Positions 1 to 6,611 of a stretch of 17,689 bases of DNA are shown here, piece after piece. This DNA is from 2-02-FULL-66-22 sp964576535 (GTDB lineage: Bacteria > Methylomirabilota > Methylomirabilia > Methylomirabilales > 2-02-FULL-66-22), in assembly GCA_964576535.1 (NCBI GenBank), contig CAZNWB010000068.1, positions 1-17,689 of the forward strand, given 5' to 3'. The position numbers and the translations under genes were made by a program. The notes under the pieces were generated by a model that searched no databases, was not told where the DNA came from, and saw only the letters and a list, made by a program, of their open reading frames with translations. Each line of letters begins with the position of its first letter. Position 1 is the first letter of the stretch.

Positions 1-2
1 AC

Positions 3-107
3 TCCGCAGGCGAACCTTGCGGGCGTTCGAACCAGCTGATCATGTACTTCATCGCCATCCTCCTAATTGTGTTGGTCCTCGGAACGATTGCTGTTTGGAC
101 GGGCTAA
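3..107 (+). CDS. C-terminal end of a membrane protein (partial, 5' end outside window)
   Basis: The frame is open from the left edge and ends at TAA 105-107, giving 34 visible residues. The last 21 begin at an ATG at 42 and form one very hydrophobic helix (MYFIAILLIVLVLGT, then IAVWTG), so the protein most likely ends in a transmembrane segment with a very short tail. The upstream residues are polar (SAGEPCGRSNQL) and would precede the helix. No Shine-Dalgarno site is visible before the ATG at 42, so I prefer a truncated view of a longer gene over a 21-residue peptide. The family cannot be recognised from so little sequence. Confidence 0.5.
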   Translation, partial: SAGEPCGRSNQLIMYFIAILLIVLVLGTIAVWTG

Positions 108-113
108 CTACGC

Positions 114-250
114 TTATATGGTTTCCGTCCGAAAACCTGTATGTGGCATCGGGTCCGTATAAGCCCCCGCCTACTGACCATATCCAGGCTCTGGTAACTC
201 ATGGAGTTAAAGAAGACGACCGAATTCGTCGGGATGTTATATGGTTTCCG
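114..250. repeat. 14-base direct repeat with internal dyads
   Basis: The sequence TTATATGGTTTCCG occurs at 114-127 and again at 237-250. Dyads surround the copies: GCTTATA at 112-118 pairs with TATAAGC at 158-164, and the second copy sits inside GTTAT...ATAAC (236-256). A third, GACGA...TCGTC, lies near 215-230. The stretch is AT-richer than its surroundings. It could be a remnant of a mobile element or a recombination site, but no recombinase gene is in view. Confidence 0.4.
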
Positions 251-337
251 CATAACACCCCCTGAATCGCAGGAGGAAAGGCGAGAAGATCCCTGGCGAG
301 AGGGTATTGAGGGGTTGACGCGGTGTCAAGCACAAAC

Positions 338-364
338 GCCCCCCGGTGCGGTAACACGGGGGGC
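338..364. terminator. GC-rich hairpin, possible terminator
   Basis: GCCCCCC plus GTG (338-348, one bulged G) pairs with CAC plus GGGGGGC (355-364) around a six-base loop. There is no clear T-run on either side (TAGAAATCC on the plus strand, GTTTGTGCTT on the minus strand), so termination is uncertain. Confidence 0.3.
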
Positions 365-698
365 TAGAAATCCATGAGGCGTGGGGCGCAAACTTACGGG
401 CACGCGGCGGCGCCAACTCGCACCAGTTTCACGGTTCCGTTGCGAGCTTCTTCAGGCCTTCGCCAAAGTATCCGCGGCCCGGGTCTTGCCCGTCTTGCTC
501 TAGCCGATTACCAAGGACGGCTGGTCGTACCCGGGGAGGCAGGCCTCGATCCGCAGCCCGCCTATCTCCAATGACCGGAACGCCCCCACCCCCCCTCGGC
601 CCCCTCGCGTTTTTCTGGTTGCGCGGGGGTTGCGTCCCGTGCTATCGGATGTCGTCAATTGCAACCCAAATCCCTATAAACTCAGATAATGCAATTGA

Positions 699-814
699 AC
701 CGCAAAGGACGCGGGGAGCCGACATCCGGGAGGGTCCCGCAGATTCTGGACAGTCATACGGCTCGGATTTGCTGACGCATGTTTGCCTTTTGCGTTCTCT
801 GCGACCTTTGCGGT
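699..814. repeat. Intergenic element bounded by inverted ACCGCAAAGG repeats
   Basis: ACCGCAAAGG at 699-708 is matched by its exact reverse complement CCTTTGCGGT at 805-814. The inner flanks are also related: GACGC follows the left arm and TTGCGTTCTCTGCGA precedes the right arm. The pair spans 116 bases and would form an imperfect stem around a variable core. From memory, similar ACCGCAAAG...CTTTGCGGT units recur between genes in several high-GC and environmental bacterial genomes. Copy number in this genome cannot be judged here. Confidence 0.5.
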
Positions 815-958
815 GAAATTCTTGGGGTGAACTGAAGCCCCATGCGTCGTCCTGGCGTTCTGCTGGACTATTGCGGGCGGCCGGGGTTTAATACCGCCTC
901 GACAGGGAGCTGGACGAACCGGGGTCGGGCGGACACCCGGCCGAAAGGATAGGCACCC

Positions 959-2332
959 GTGGACCCGCTCTCGAGGATCGAGTCCCAACGCCGGTTCATC
1001 CAGGAACGCGCCCAGGATCTGCTGGCCCGCGTGGCCCAGATGGACGAGGAGGAGCTGCGGTGGACGGTGCGGATGTTCGCCGATTGTCTTTCCTCGGACG
1101 AGCGGGCGACCCACCTGAAGGCGTACAGCGAGTACTGGGACGTGGAACGGCTTCGCCAGTTCCTGCCGACCTTCATCCAGCAGTACACGGCCATCGCCCT
1201 GAAAGACCTCACCGCCAAGGAGGGAAGCCAGGGGGTCCGCCTGGCGGACCTCACGGAGGAAGAGCTCCAGAGCATGTCCCTGGCGGAGAAATGTTACCTC
1301 CTGGCGGCGGATCCCGCAGGGCTCCGGCCCGATCAACTGCGCCGGGAGCTGGCCCGCCTGTTCATGTGCAAGTCCTTCGACCTCTTCCACGACACGGGCC
1401 TGTCCGAGGCGGCCGTCGAGTTCCCGGCTTACCACCGGGTCCGGGAGGCCCTGGAGGCCCAGCCTCAGGCCACCGTCGAGGCGCTGAAGGAAAAGGTCGT
1501 GGAGCGTTCCGGCCGCCTCAGTGAGGGGACGCCGGATGAGGTGGAGGCCGCGGTAGCCGAGATCCGGGAGGCCATCGGCCGGACCTTGGGAATCTCGATC
1601 CCCGTGGATCAGCTCTTCGCCGGCCAGATGGTGCGGCTTCCCCTGGAACGCCCAGATGAGGTCCCGGCGGTCGTCTCCCCCACGGCGGAAGGCGCTCCGG
1701 CCGACATGTCGGCCGAGGACCTGGCGACCGCCTTTCTGGTCCTGACGGACCTGATGAGCCTTCGCGAGTGGGAGGAGTACGTCCTCCCCCTCCAGCGCCA
1801 GTACCGATCCATCACGGAGATCCCGCCCGAGGCCCTGCGCTCCGTCCTGGGACGCCTGTGGGGGCGGATGGGTGGCCGCCGGGTCACCGATTTTGCCGAA
1901 CGGTACCGGTCCGGGCGGATGATGGCCGAGCGCAAGGTGGACCGGGAGATCTGGGACCTGCTGCCGGTCGCGGAACAGCTGGCCGTCTTGGACCGGGACA
2001 ATCGCACCATGGACCTCGCCCAGGCAGCCCGGCACCTGGCCAAGATCTTGTTCAGCTTCCAGTATGATATGCTCTTCGATGCCGGATTCCAGGTGGACCT
2101 CCTGCGCTCCCCCCGGTACCAGCGTCTGGTCAATCGGCTGATGAGCGCAGAGGAGGCGGGACGGCCGGTGGATAAGCTGACCCAGACGGTGACCCGCAAG
2201 ATGCTCGAGCTCGAGGCCCTGCCGCCCGAGGCACGGCCGCCGCGCTTGCAGGAGATCCGCGCCATGATCGCCGCGGCCCTCGGCCTGTCGGACGACCTGA
2301 CGTATCCCGCGGCAAAGGAAGGACGGGCCTGA
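959..2332 (+). CDS. Large helical protein of unknown family with two internal repeats; paralogue of the 10089-11480 product
   Basis: A 457-residue soluble, acidic protein with no signal peptide or membrane segment. It starts at GTG 959 behind an AAAGGAT-type ribosome binding site. Two related units of about 190 residues can be aligned by eye: residues 28-213 (ELRWTVRMFADCLS, later LLAADPAGLRPDQLRRELAR) and 250-444 (LATAFLVLTDLMS, later VLDRDNRTMDLAQAARHLAK). Each unit ends in a similar helix followed by LG(I/L)S. A linker rich in Pro, Ala and Val (about 225-249) separates them. The product at 10089-11480 has the same architecture, for example EIWDLLP here and EVWNLLP there. I recognise no catalytic motif; predominantly alpha-helical structure is inferred from residue pattern. 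Function unknown, possibly an interaction or scaffold role. Confidence 0.85.
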   Translation: MDPLSRIESQRRFIQERAQDLLARVAQMDEEELRWTVRMFADCLSSDERATHLKAYSEYWDVERLRQFLPTFIQQYTAIALKDLTAKEGSQGVRLADLTEEELQSMSLAEKCYLLAADPAGLRPDQLRRELARLFMCKSFDLFHDTGLSEAAVEFPAYHRVREALEAQPQATVEALKEKVVERSGRLSEGTPDEVEAAVAEIREAIGRTLGISIPVDQLFAGQMVRLPLERPDEVPAVVSPTAEGAPADMSAEDLATAFLVLTDLMSLREWEEYVLPLQRQYRSITEIPPEALRSVLGRLWGRMGGRRVTDFAERYRSGRMMAERKVDREIWDLLPVAEQLAVLDRDNRTMDLAQAARHLAKILFSFQYDMLFDAGFQVDLLRSPRYQRLVNRLMSAEEAGRPVDKLTQTVTRKMLELEALPPEARPPRLQEIRAMIAAALGLSDDLTYPAAKEGRA

Positions 2333-2337
2333 ACACT

Positions 2338-2433
2338 ATTGCGGAATGCCGAATGCGGAATGGGGAATGGATATGGCCGATCCTCCCCAGTGCCTTCCGA
2401 AAATTCCGCAGTCCGCATTCCGAATTCCGCAAT
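2338..2433. repeat. Intergenic inverted repeat of the GCGGAATGCGGAAT type
   Basis: The left arm (2338-2369) starts ATTGCGGAATGCCGAATGCG. The reverse complement of the right arm (2402-2433) starts ATTGCGGAATTCGGAATGCG. About 27 of 32 positions match, around a ~32-base centre, so the element could fold into a long hairpin. It fills the gap between two plus-strand genes and ends 17 bases before the next start codon. A related GCGGAATGCGGA tract occurs at 4494-4526. Confidence 0.65.
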
Positions 2434-2450
2434 CGAGAGAGGGGGGTTTG

Positions 2451-2654
2451 ATGAAGTGGGAATACCGGGACCACATGGCGATGTTCAAGGAGACCCAGGA
2501 TGGCCTGGTCGGTAACCTGGAGTTCATGCAGGCGTGGGGTGCCGATGGGTGGGAGCTGGCCGCCAGCGTCCCCCTCGTTGCCCCGAACCGGGATGGCGTG
2601 GCCTATGGGACGGTGGGGGCGCTGCTCATCTTCAAGCGACCACACACTGGTTGA
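2451..2654 (+). CDS. Small DUF4177-like protein
   Basis: A 67-residue protein. The ATG at 2451 follows a purine-rich GAGAGAGGGGGG ribosome binding site; an upstream in-frame ATG at 2346 lies inside the inverted repeat and is less likely. The start MKWEYRD, the central WGADGWEL and the end GALLIFKRP match the pattern I remember for DUF4177 proteins: a short beta strand, a helix, W-x-x-x-GWEL, and a closing strand ending in a basic residue. The family has no established biochemical role that I can name. It lies between the duplicated helical protein and the HD phosphohydrolase on the same strand, so cotranscription is likely, though the gap on the 5' side holds a long potential hairpin. Confidence 0.75.
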   Translation: MKWEYRDHMAMFKETQDGLVGNLEFMQAWGADGWELAASVPLVAPNRDGVAYGTVGALLIFKRPHTG

Positions 2655-2731
2655 GATCTCGACGGCCACTCGCTCCGAAAAGACGGACGGCAGGTTCTCC
2701 CTGGGCTGAGGTTGCCGTTTGAGGTGGCATC

Positions 2732-4156
2732 GTGCCTCTCAGTAAGCGCCGGCATCCCATGTACGAGGGGATCGCCCTCCTGGCGGATCCGCTCTACGGG
2801 TACATCCAGTTCACCGTTCCCGTCGAGGGACAGACCGAGGAGCGGACGGAGAAGGACCTCATCGACACACCCTGGCTGCAGCGGCTGCGCAAGATTCACC
2901 AGCTCCAGTCCAGCTTTTGGGTCTTCCCGTCGGGCGAGCACAGCCGCTTCCAACACTCCCTGGGGACCATGCACATGGCCGGTCGCTTTGCGGATCGGCT
3001 CTCTTCCAGCCTGAAGCAGGTCTTCGGGCGCCAGTGCCCGTCCCCGTCCTACGTCAAGGAGGTCCTGCGCCTCACCGGCCTCCTCCACGACATCGGCCAT
3101 GGGCCCTTCAGCCACTTCTTCGACCAGAACTTCCTGGAACCCCTCCACGGCACGACCCACGAGGGCATCGGCCAACGCATCGTGTTGGAGAGGCTGGGCC
3201 ACATCATCCGGGGGATCCGGCGAAGTCCGGACGGCCCCTTCGAGACGGACGAGGTGATCCGGCCCGAGCACATCGCCTACCTGATGCGCAAGCCCGACGC
3301 GGGGACCGGCGACCAGATGCCCCGCTGGCTCCAGACCCTGCAGCCCGTCTTCTCCGGCATCTACACGGCCGACAACATGGACTACATCCAGCGGGATGCC
3401 TACATGACCGGGTTCTCCCTGGACATGGTGGACATCGACCGGCTGCTCTACTACACCTTCGTCACCGAGAAGGGGTTGACCCTGCACAGGTCCGGGTCGT
3501 CCACCCTGCGCCGATTCGTCAATGCCCGGTTCACCATGTACGCCGACGTGTACTTCCACCGGACCAACCGGGCGGTGGACCTGCACATGCAGGAGATCTT
3601 CCAGGAGACGATCCAGTTGCTGTACCCCGTCGATTTTCGGGAATCGCTGGATGCCTACCTGCTCGTGAGCGACTGGTCCCTCTTGGAGGGGGTCCAGCGG
3701 TGGGCCACCGACCCGGACCCCCGCAAGCGCGTCCTGGGCGCGGAGTGGGCCAAGATCCTGAACCGCGAGGTCAAGTGGAAGATGGCCTACGACCACATGG
3801 AGACCATGGACGAGCCGCGCGGCAAGAAGTTCTGGTCCACCAAGGACCTGGAGGAGGCCATCCGGAAGCACCTGCCCGAGCCCCTGCGGGGCATCGCCTT
3901 CCGGGTGGATATGGCCAGACAGGATCCGCGGCCCCTCAACCCCTGGACCGAGGAGACGAAGAAGATTTTGCTCTACGACCCCGCCACCGGTAAGGCCTCA
4001 CCCAGCGCCGTGGCCGACCTGTTCCGGTACATCCCCGCCCAGGTGGCCCACTACCGCGTTTTCGCCCTGGATCACACCCACGACGCGGAGCTGGCCGCCG
4101 CCACGGCCGCCGCCCTGGCCACCAACACCCAGGATGCCTTCCGCACCAACCTCTGA
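2732..4156 (+). CDS. HD-domain metal-dependent phosphohydrolase (dNTPase/SAMHD1-like, COG1078 type)
   Basis: A 474-residue cytosolic protein. GTG 2732 is chosen because GAGGTGG lies 6-10 bases upstream; an ATG at 2759 has no ribosome binding site. The HD metal site is complete: H75 (in RFQHSLGTMHMAG), H119-D120 (in GLLHDIGHGPFSH) and D214 (in ADNMDYIQRD). D214, Y218 and D222 correspond to the Asp-Tyr-Asp set that SAMHD1 uses for metal and nucleotide binding. The N-terminal DP(L/I)YGYI and DTPWLQRLRKIHQL motifs are also typical of this branch. Family members hydrolyse dNTPs to deoxynucleoside plus triphosphate, or remain uncharacterised phosphohydrolases. The substrate here is unknown. The gene ends 13 bases before a strong terminator hairpin. 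Confidence 0.9.
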   Translation: MPLSKRRHPMYEGIALLADPLYGYIQFTVPVEGQTEERTEKDLIDTPWLQRLRKIHQLQSSFWVFPSGEHSRFQHSLGTMHMAGRFADRLSSSLKQVFGRQCPSPSYVKEVLRLTGLLHDIGHGPFSHFFDQNFLEPLHGTTHEGIGQRIVLERLGHIIRGIRRSPDGPFETDEVIRPEHIAYLMRKPDAGTGDQMPRWLQTLQPVFSGIYTADNMDYIQRDAYMTGFSLDMVDIDRLLYYTFVTEKGLTLHRSGSSTLRRFVNARFTMYADVYFHRTNRAVDLHMQEIFQETIQLLYPVDFRESLDAYLLVSDWSLLEGVQRWATDPDPRKRVLGAEWAKILNREVKWKMAYDHMETMDEPRGKKFWSTKDLEEAIRKHLPEPLRGIAFRVDMARQDPRPLNPWTEETKKILLYDPATGKASPSAVADLFRYIPAQVAHYRVFALDHTHDAELAAATAAALATNTQDAFRTNL

Positions 4157-4169
4157 CCAATATAAAGTT

Positions 4170-4205
4170 ATAAAGGCCTGACCCCCATTGGGGTCAGGCC
4201 TTTAT
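4170..4205. terminator. Bidirectional terminator between convergent genes
   Basis: A perfect 16-base-pair stem (4170-4185 with 4190-4205, containing GGCCTGACCCC and GGGGTCAGGCC) closes a CATT loop. On the plus strand ATTTTTATT follows, and on the minus strand an AT-rich TAACTTTATATT follows. It lies between the ends of the HD gene and the minus-strand zinc-ribbon gene and can serve both. Confidence 0.9.
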
Positions 4206-4215
4206 ATTTTTATTG

Positions 4216-4479
4216 CTAGCCCTTGCCCAGCAGGTGGGCGTCGAGCTGGGATTGGGCCTCGCGGAGGGTGGCGTAGGGGGTGCGCTTGTCCAGGTGCTCC
4301 TGGCGGTGGCCGCAGGCGGGACACTGCATGATGTGCACGGTCTCGAGGTAAAAGTGGCCGCAGTTGGGATCGGCGGGGTCGTCGGCCAGCCGGATGCGAT
4401 CGATGACGTCCACGTGGCGGAAGGGGTGCTTATCCCGCCGGCACTTCAGACACAGGAGGCGGGCTTGGGGGTCGGTCAT
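4216..4479 (-). CDS. Small zinc-ribbon protein
   Basis: An 87-residue protein. Two Cys pairs are visible, C10-x2-C13 (LCLKC) and C53-x2-C56 (CPACGH), plus C40, which suggests one structural zinc ribbon with the knuckles about 40 residues apart. The start ATG 4479 has GGAAGG five bases upstream. It is the last gene of the minus-strand run that contains the U32 genes and sits directly before the shared terminator. The gap on its 5' side (4480-4575) holds a repeat, so it may be less tightly coupled to the U32 genes. I cannot assign a named family; a nucleic-acid or protein-binding accessory role would be a guess. Confidence 0.75.
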   Translation of the reverse strand: MTDPQARLLCLKCRRDKHPFRHVDVIDRIRLADDPADPNCGHFYLETVHIMQCPACGHRQEHLDKRTPYATLREAQSQLDAHLLGKG

Positions 4480-4493
4480 GAAAACCTTCCATC

Positions 4494-4571
4494 AATTGCG
4501 GAATGCGGAGTGCGGAATGCGGAATCTTTCAGAGTGCCCCGAATCCAGTTCACCATTCGAAATTCGAAATT
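4494..4571. repeat. Second intergenic repeat of the GCGGAATGCGGA type, with ATTCGAAATTCGAAATT tail
   Basis: AATTGCGGAATGCGGAGTGC starts at 4494, and the tract of GCGGAATGC units runs to about 4526. At 4555-4571 the related motif ATTCGAAATTCGAAATT follows. The first part matches the arms of the inverted repeat at 2338-2433. It lies between two minus-strand genes, just upstream of the zinc-ribbon gene. Confidence 0.55.
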
Positions 4572-4575
4572 GCCC

Positions 4576-5544
4576 TCACGTGGTCGGCACGGGCTGGCGC
4601 GCCTCGATCAGCAGCAGCTGGGTCCCCTCGGACCGGGCCGCGTTCCGGTCCGCCTCGATCCGCGCCAGGCGGGACCGCCAGGGCGTGATGTCAAAGGGCT
4701 GCCCCTTGGGATGGGCCAGATAGGAATCGATCAGGTCGCGGTAGAACCGGACCATCTCCCCCACCAGCGGCACGGGATACTCGCGCCCCTGGACCTTCAG
4801 GCAGTGGACCCCCAGGTCGATCAGCTGGGGGATGTCCTCCACCAAGAAGAAGGCGTCATTCTTCAGATCCACCCGATCCTCCCGCTTGGCATCCCCGCTG
4901 TACAGCTCCCAAGACTCCAGGCAGACGCGGTAATCCAGGCCGCCGCGGTTCGGGCTCCCCTTGAACAGGTCCTTCCCCGAGGGATCCGTGGTCCGCTCCA
5001 GCCGGTGGTACGGGGACATCCAGCATTTCCCGAGGTAGGTGTAGCAATAGTTGGCGTGGATGAGGATCTCGATCCCGACGTTGATCTGCTCCTTGCGCGA
5101 GGCCAGCTCCTTCAGCGTCAGCTTCGTGTCCGCCACCACCTGGGAGACGCCGAGGGACCGGTAGAACCGCACGTCCTCGTCGTTGAGGATATTGGCCCCG
5201 ATGCTGGCATGGATCGTCAGGTGGGGGAACCGCCGATGCACCTCGGCGATGGCCCCGATGTCCGTCATGATCGCCCCGTCCACCCCCCAGCCCACAAAGC
5301 GCTCCATCTTCTGGAGCAGCGGCGGGATCTCCCGGGACTGCATGTTGGTGTTGATGGCCACCCGCAATTTCGCCCCTTCCGCGTGGGCCATGGCGATGGC
5401 GTCCCGCACCTCCTCTTCCGCCAGCTCGTACCGGTCCCGCCGCCGGCTCCAGCCGAGGGGCCCGACATAGATGGCATCGGCGCCGCTTGACACCACTGTC
5501 TCGACCATGGAGAGATTGCCTGCCGGTGCCAGGAGTTCAACCAT
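4576..5544 (-). CDS. U32 family protein, UbiU-like (copy C)
   Basis: A 322-residue cytosolic protein. ATG 5544 is chosen because the product then begins MVELLAPAGN, the canonical U32 N-terminus; the longer frame upstream is low-complexity. GADAIYVG (21-28), the AINTN segment (64-68) and HCLKVQGRE (247-255) are family hallmarks. Cysteines C167 and C174 (YCYTYLGKC) and C208 (RVCLESW) sit where UbiU carries three of its four iron-sulfur ligands. The usual fourth position (D-x-C-x-L in many relatives) reads NDAFFLVED and lacks Cys, although C248 is available nearby. Despite the old name peptidase U32, characterised relatives (UbiU/UbiV, RlhA, TrhP) take part in oxygen-independent hydroxylation of ubiquinone precursors, 23S rRNA or tRNA. 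The substrate here is unknown. Confidence 0.85.
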   Translation of the reverse strand: MVELLAPAGNLSMVETVVSSGADAIYVGPLGWSRRRDRYELAEEEVRDAIAMAHAEGAKLRVAINTNMQSREIPPLLQKMERFVGWGVDGAIMTDIGAIAEVHRRFPHLTIHASIGANILNDEDVRFYRSLGVSQVVADTKLTLKELASRKEQINVGIEILIHANYCYTYLGKCWMSPYHRLERTTDPSGKDLFKGSPNRGGLDYRVCLESWELYSGDAKREDRVDLKNDAFFLVEDIPQLIDLGVHCLKVQGREYPVPLVGEMVRFYRDLIDSYLAHPKGQPFDITPWRSRLARIEADRNAARSEGTQLLLIEARQPVPTT

Positions 5545-5641
5545 GCGCGATTCCCCGTTCGTGTGAGAGCGCCCGCCCCCGCCGGGGCCGTCGTTCACGA
5601 TGCCGGAGGCCGCCGGGGGTGCGACCACCGTCCGTCTGGTC

Positions 5642-6601
5642 CTAGGTGCCCGACGTTGAGATCGTCAGGAGGGACCCGGCCGCCTCCGGCCGGATCCCCG
5701 CGTACTCCATCCCGCTCTTGCCGAAGTAAAAGCCGTTGCACAGCCCGATCCGGGCGTGGGCCCGCACGACGCGCCACCACCGCTCGTCCTGCTCGAACGC
5801 CGCCTCGGCGGCGCGGTCGAGGGCCTCGCGATACACCGCCGCGACCTGGCGGCGGTACTCCGGGGTCTCCGACAGCGTCTCGATCCGGAAGTGCCGGTGG
5901 CCGTCGGCGAGCAGGCGCGGCAGGTGCTCCAGCATGCAGACGTCCTTGCCGCTCATGATCCCCTTGCCCACCGACTTCATGGCCCAGTCCCCCTGCTTCA
6001 AGAACAGGTCCTTCTGGCAGAGGTCCGGGCACTTGATCCCCCACTTCTCCTCGTAGTCCAGGAGGAAGCAGTAGTCCGAGACCCCCAGGGGCATCTTGCC
6101 GTGAATCATGAGTTCCATGGGGACGCCGCAGGTCGAGGCGATGTCGCGGATCTCCTCCAGGCTCAACTCGTAGTTCGGGGTGAACCGCACCGCCCCGAAA
6201 CCCCGCAGGACCTCGACGCCGGCATCGGTGTACACGTTCGCGAAGCCGCCGATGTGCACCGGCAGCCCGGGGAACTCGTCGTGAGCGATCTTCAGGATGC
6301 CCAGGTTGTGCGCCTCGACGGCCTCCGCCCCCTCCCGGGCTGCGATCTCCAGCGTCTTCCGTACGCGGGGAAGATAGTCGTTTCGCGGGGCCGCATAGCT
6401 CGCCACGTAGGCCCGCTTGCCCTGGTCCCGGAGGATGCGGAGCCCCTCCCGAAGCTCGTCCGTCCGCTCCAGGAAGTTCGCCTCGTAGAGCCGGCAGTAG
6501 ATGTCCCCCAGGTACACCGCGTCGTAGTCCCGCAGGTCGGACGCCCGGAGGTCCCGCAGGTTGGCAATGGACGTATTCAGTTCACAGGCGACCGCTGCCA
6601 T
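5642..6601 (-). CDS. U32 family protein, UbiV-like (copy B)
   Basis: A 319-residue protein. ATG 6601 is chosen because GAGGACGAGGGG lies just upstream, it begins ten bases after the stop of the preceding U32 gene, and its length then matches UbiV. The pattern YLGDIYC (C36), followed by HGKMPLG, C178, C191 and C195 (CPDLC), reproduces the UbiV iron-sulfur ligands as I remember them in E. coli (C39, C180, C193, C197), including the 13- and 4-residue spacings. UbiV works as a heterodimer with UbiU in anaerobic hydroxylation. Here UbiU-like genes lie on both sides, which supports a similar complex. An extra Cys (C222, in KDVCMLEHL) matches the fourth-ligand position of other U32 proteins. Confidence 0.85.
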   Translation of the reverse strand: MAAVACELNTSIANLRDLRASDLRDYDAVYLGDIYCRLYEANFLERTDELREGLRILRDQGKRAYVASYAAPRNDYLPRVRKTLEIAAREGAEAVEAHNLGILKIAHDEFPGLPVHIGGFANVYTDAGVEVLRGFGAVRFTPNYELSLEEIRDIASTCGVPMELMIHGKMPLGVSDYCFLLDYEEKWGIKCPDLCQKDLFLKQGDWAMKSVGKGIMSGKDVCMLEHLPRLLADGHRHFRIETLSETPEYRRQVAAVYREALDRAAEAAFEQDERWWRVVRAHARIGLCNGFYFGKSGMEYAGIRPEAAGSLLTISTSGT

Positions 6602-6611
6602 CCCCTCGTCC

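Larger units (their letters stand above)
108..958. other. 851-base stretch without a convincing gene
   Basis: Several short frames are open here (for example 374-574 and 571-816), but their products are low-complexity, lack good ribosome binding sites and look like nothing familiar. The first ~150 bases are visibly more AT-rich than the rest of the window. The stretch holds a 14-base direct repeat (114-127 and 237-250), a GC-rich hairpin (338-364) and a 116-base element bounded by inverted repeats (699-814). A purine-rich AGGAGG-like run near 271-278 has no good frame behind it. I see no RNA gene. Confidence 0.5.

Noticed and set aside
102..212. Possible integron attC site
   Set aside because: GGCTAAC and GTTAAAG 111 bases apart only loosely fit the outer boxes, and the inner boxes do not pair as in attC. 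No integrase is present.
17..265. 82-codon frame starting at TTG 17
   Set aside because: It overlaps the hydrophobic membrane-protein tail in another frame, which is far more protein-like, and it crosses the direct-repeat patch.
315..329. TTGACG as a -35 box or TTGAC...GTCAA as an operator
   Set aside because: No -10 box at proper spacing and no gene behind it; the five-base dyad is short.
374..816. Two adjacent short frames (374-574 and 571-816) as small genes
   Set aside because: No good ribosome binding sites, low-complexity products, and the second runs into the repeat element at 699-814.
674..2035. Long open frame on the minus strand, antisense to the 959-2332 gene
   Set aside because: It is a shadow of a high-GC gene: the product is rich in Gly, Arg, Pro, Leu and His without recognisable motifs. 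The plus-strand frame has a good start, a paralogue and a repeat structure.
4213..5490. Long plus-strand frame across the zinc-ribbon and U32 copy C genes
   Set aside because: Its product is low-complexity, and the minus strand carries clear family motifs in the same place.
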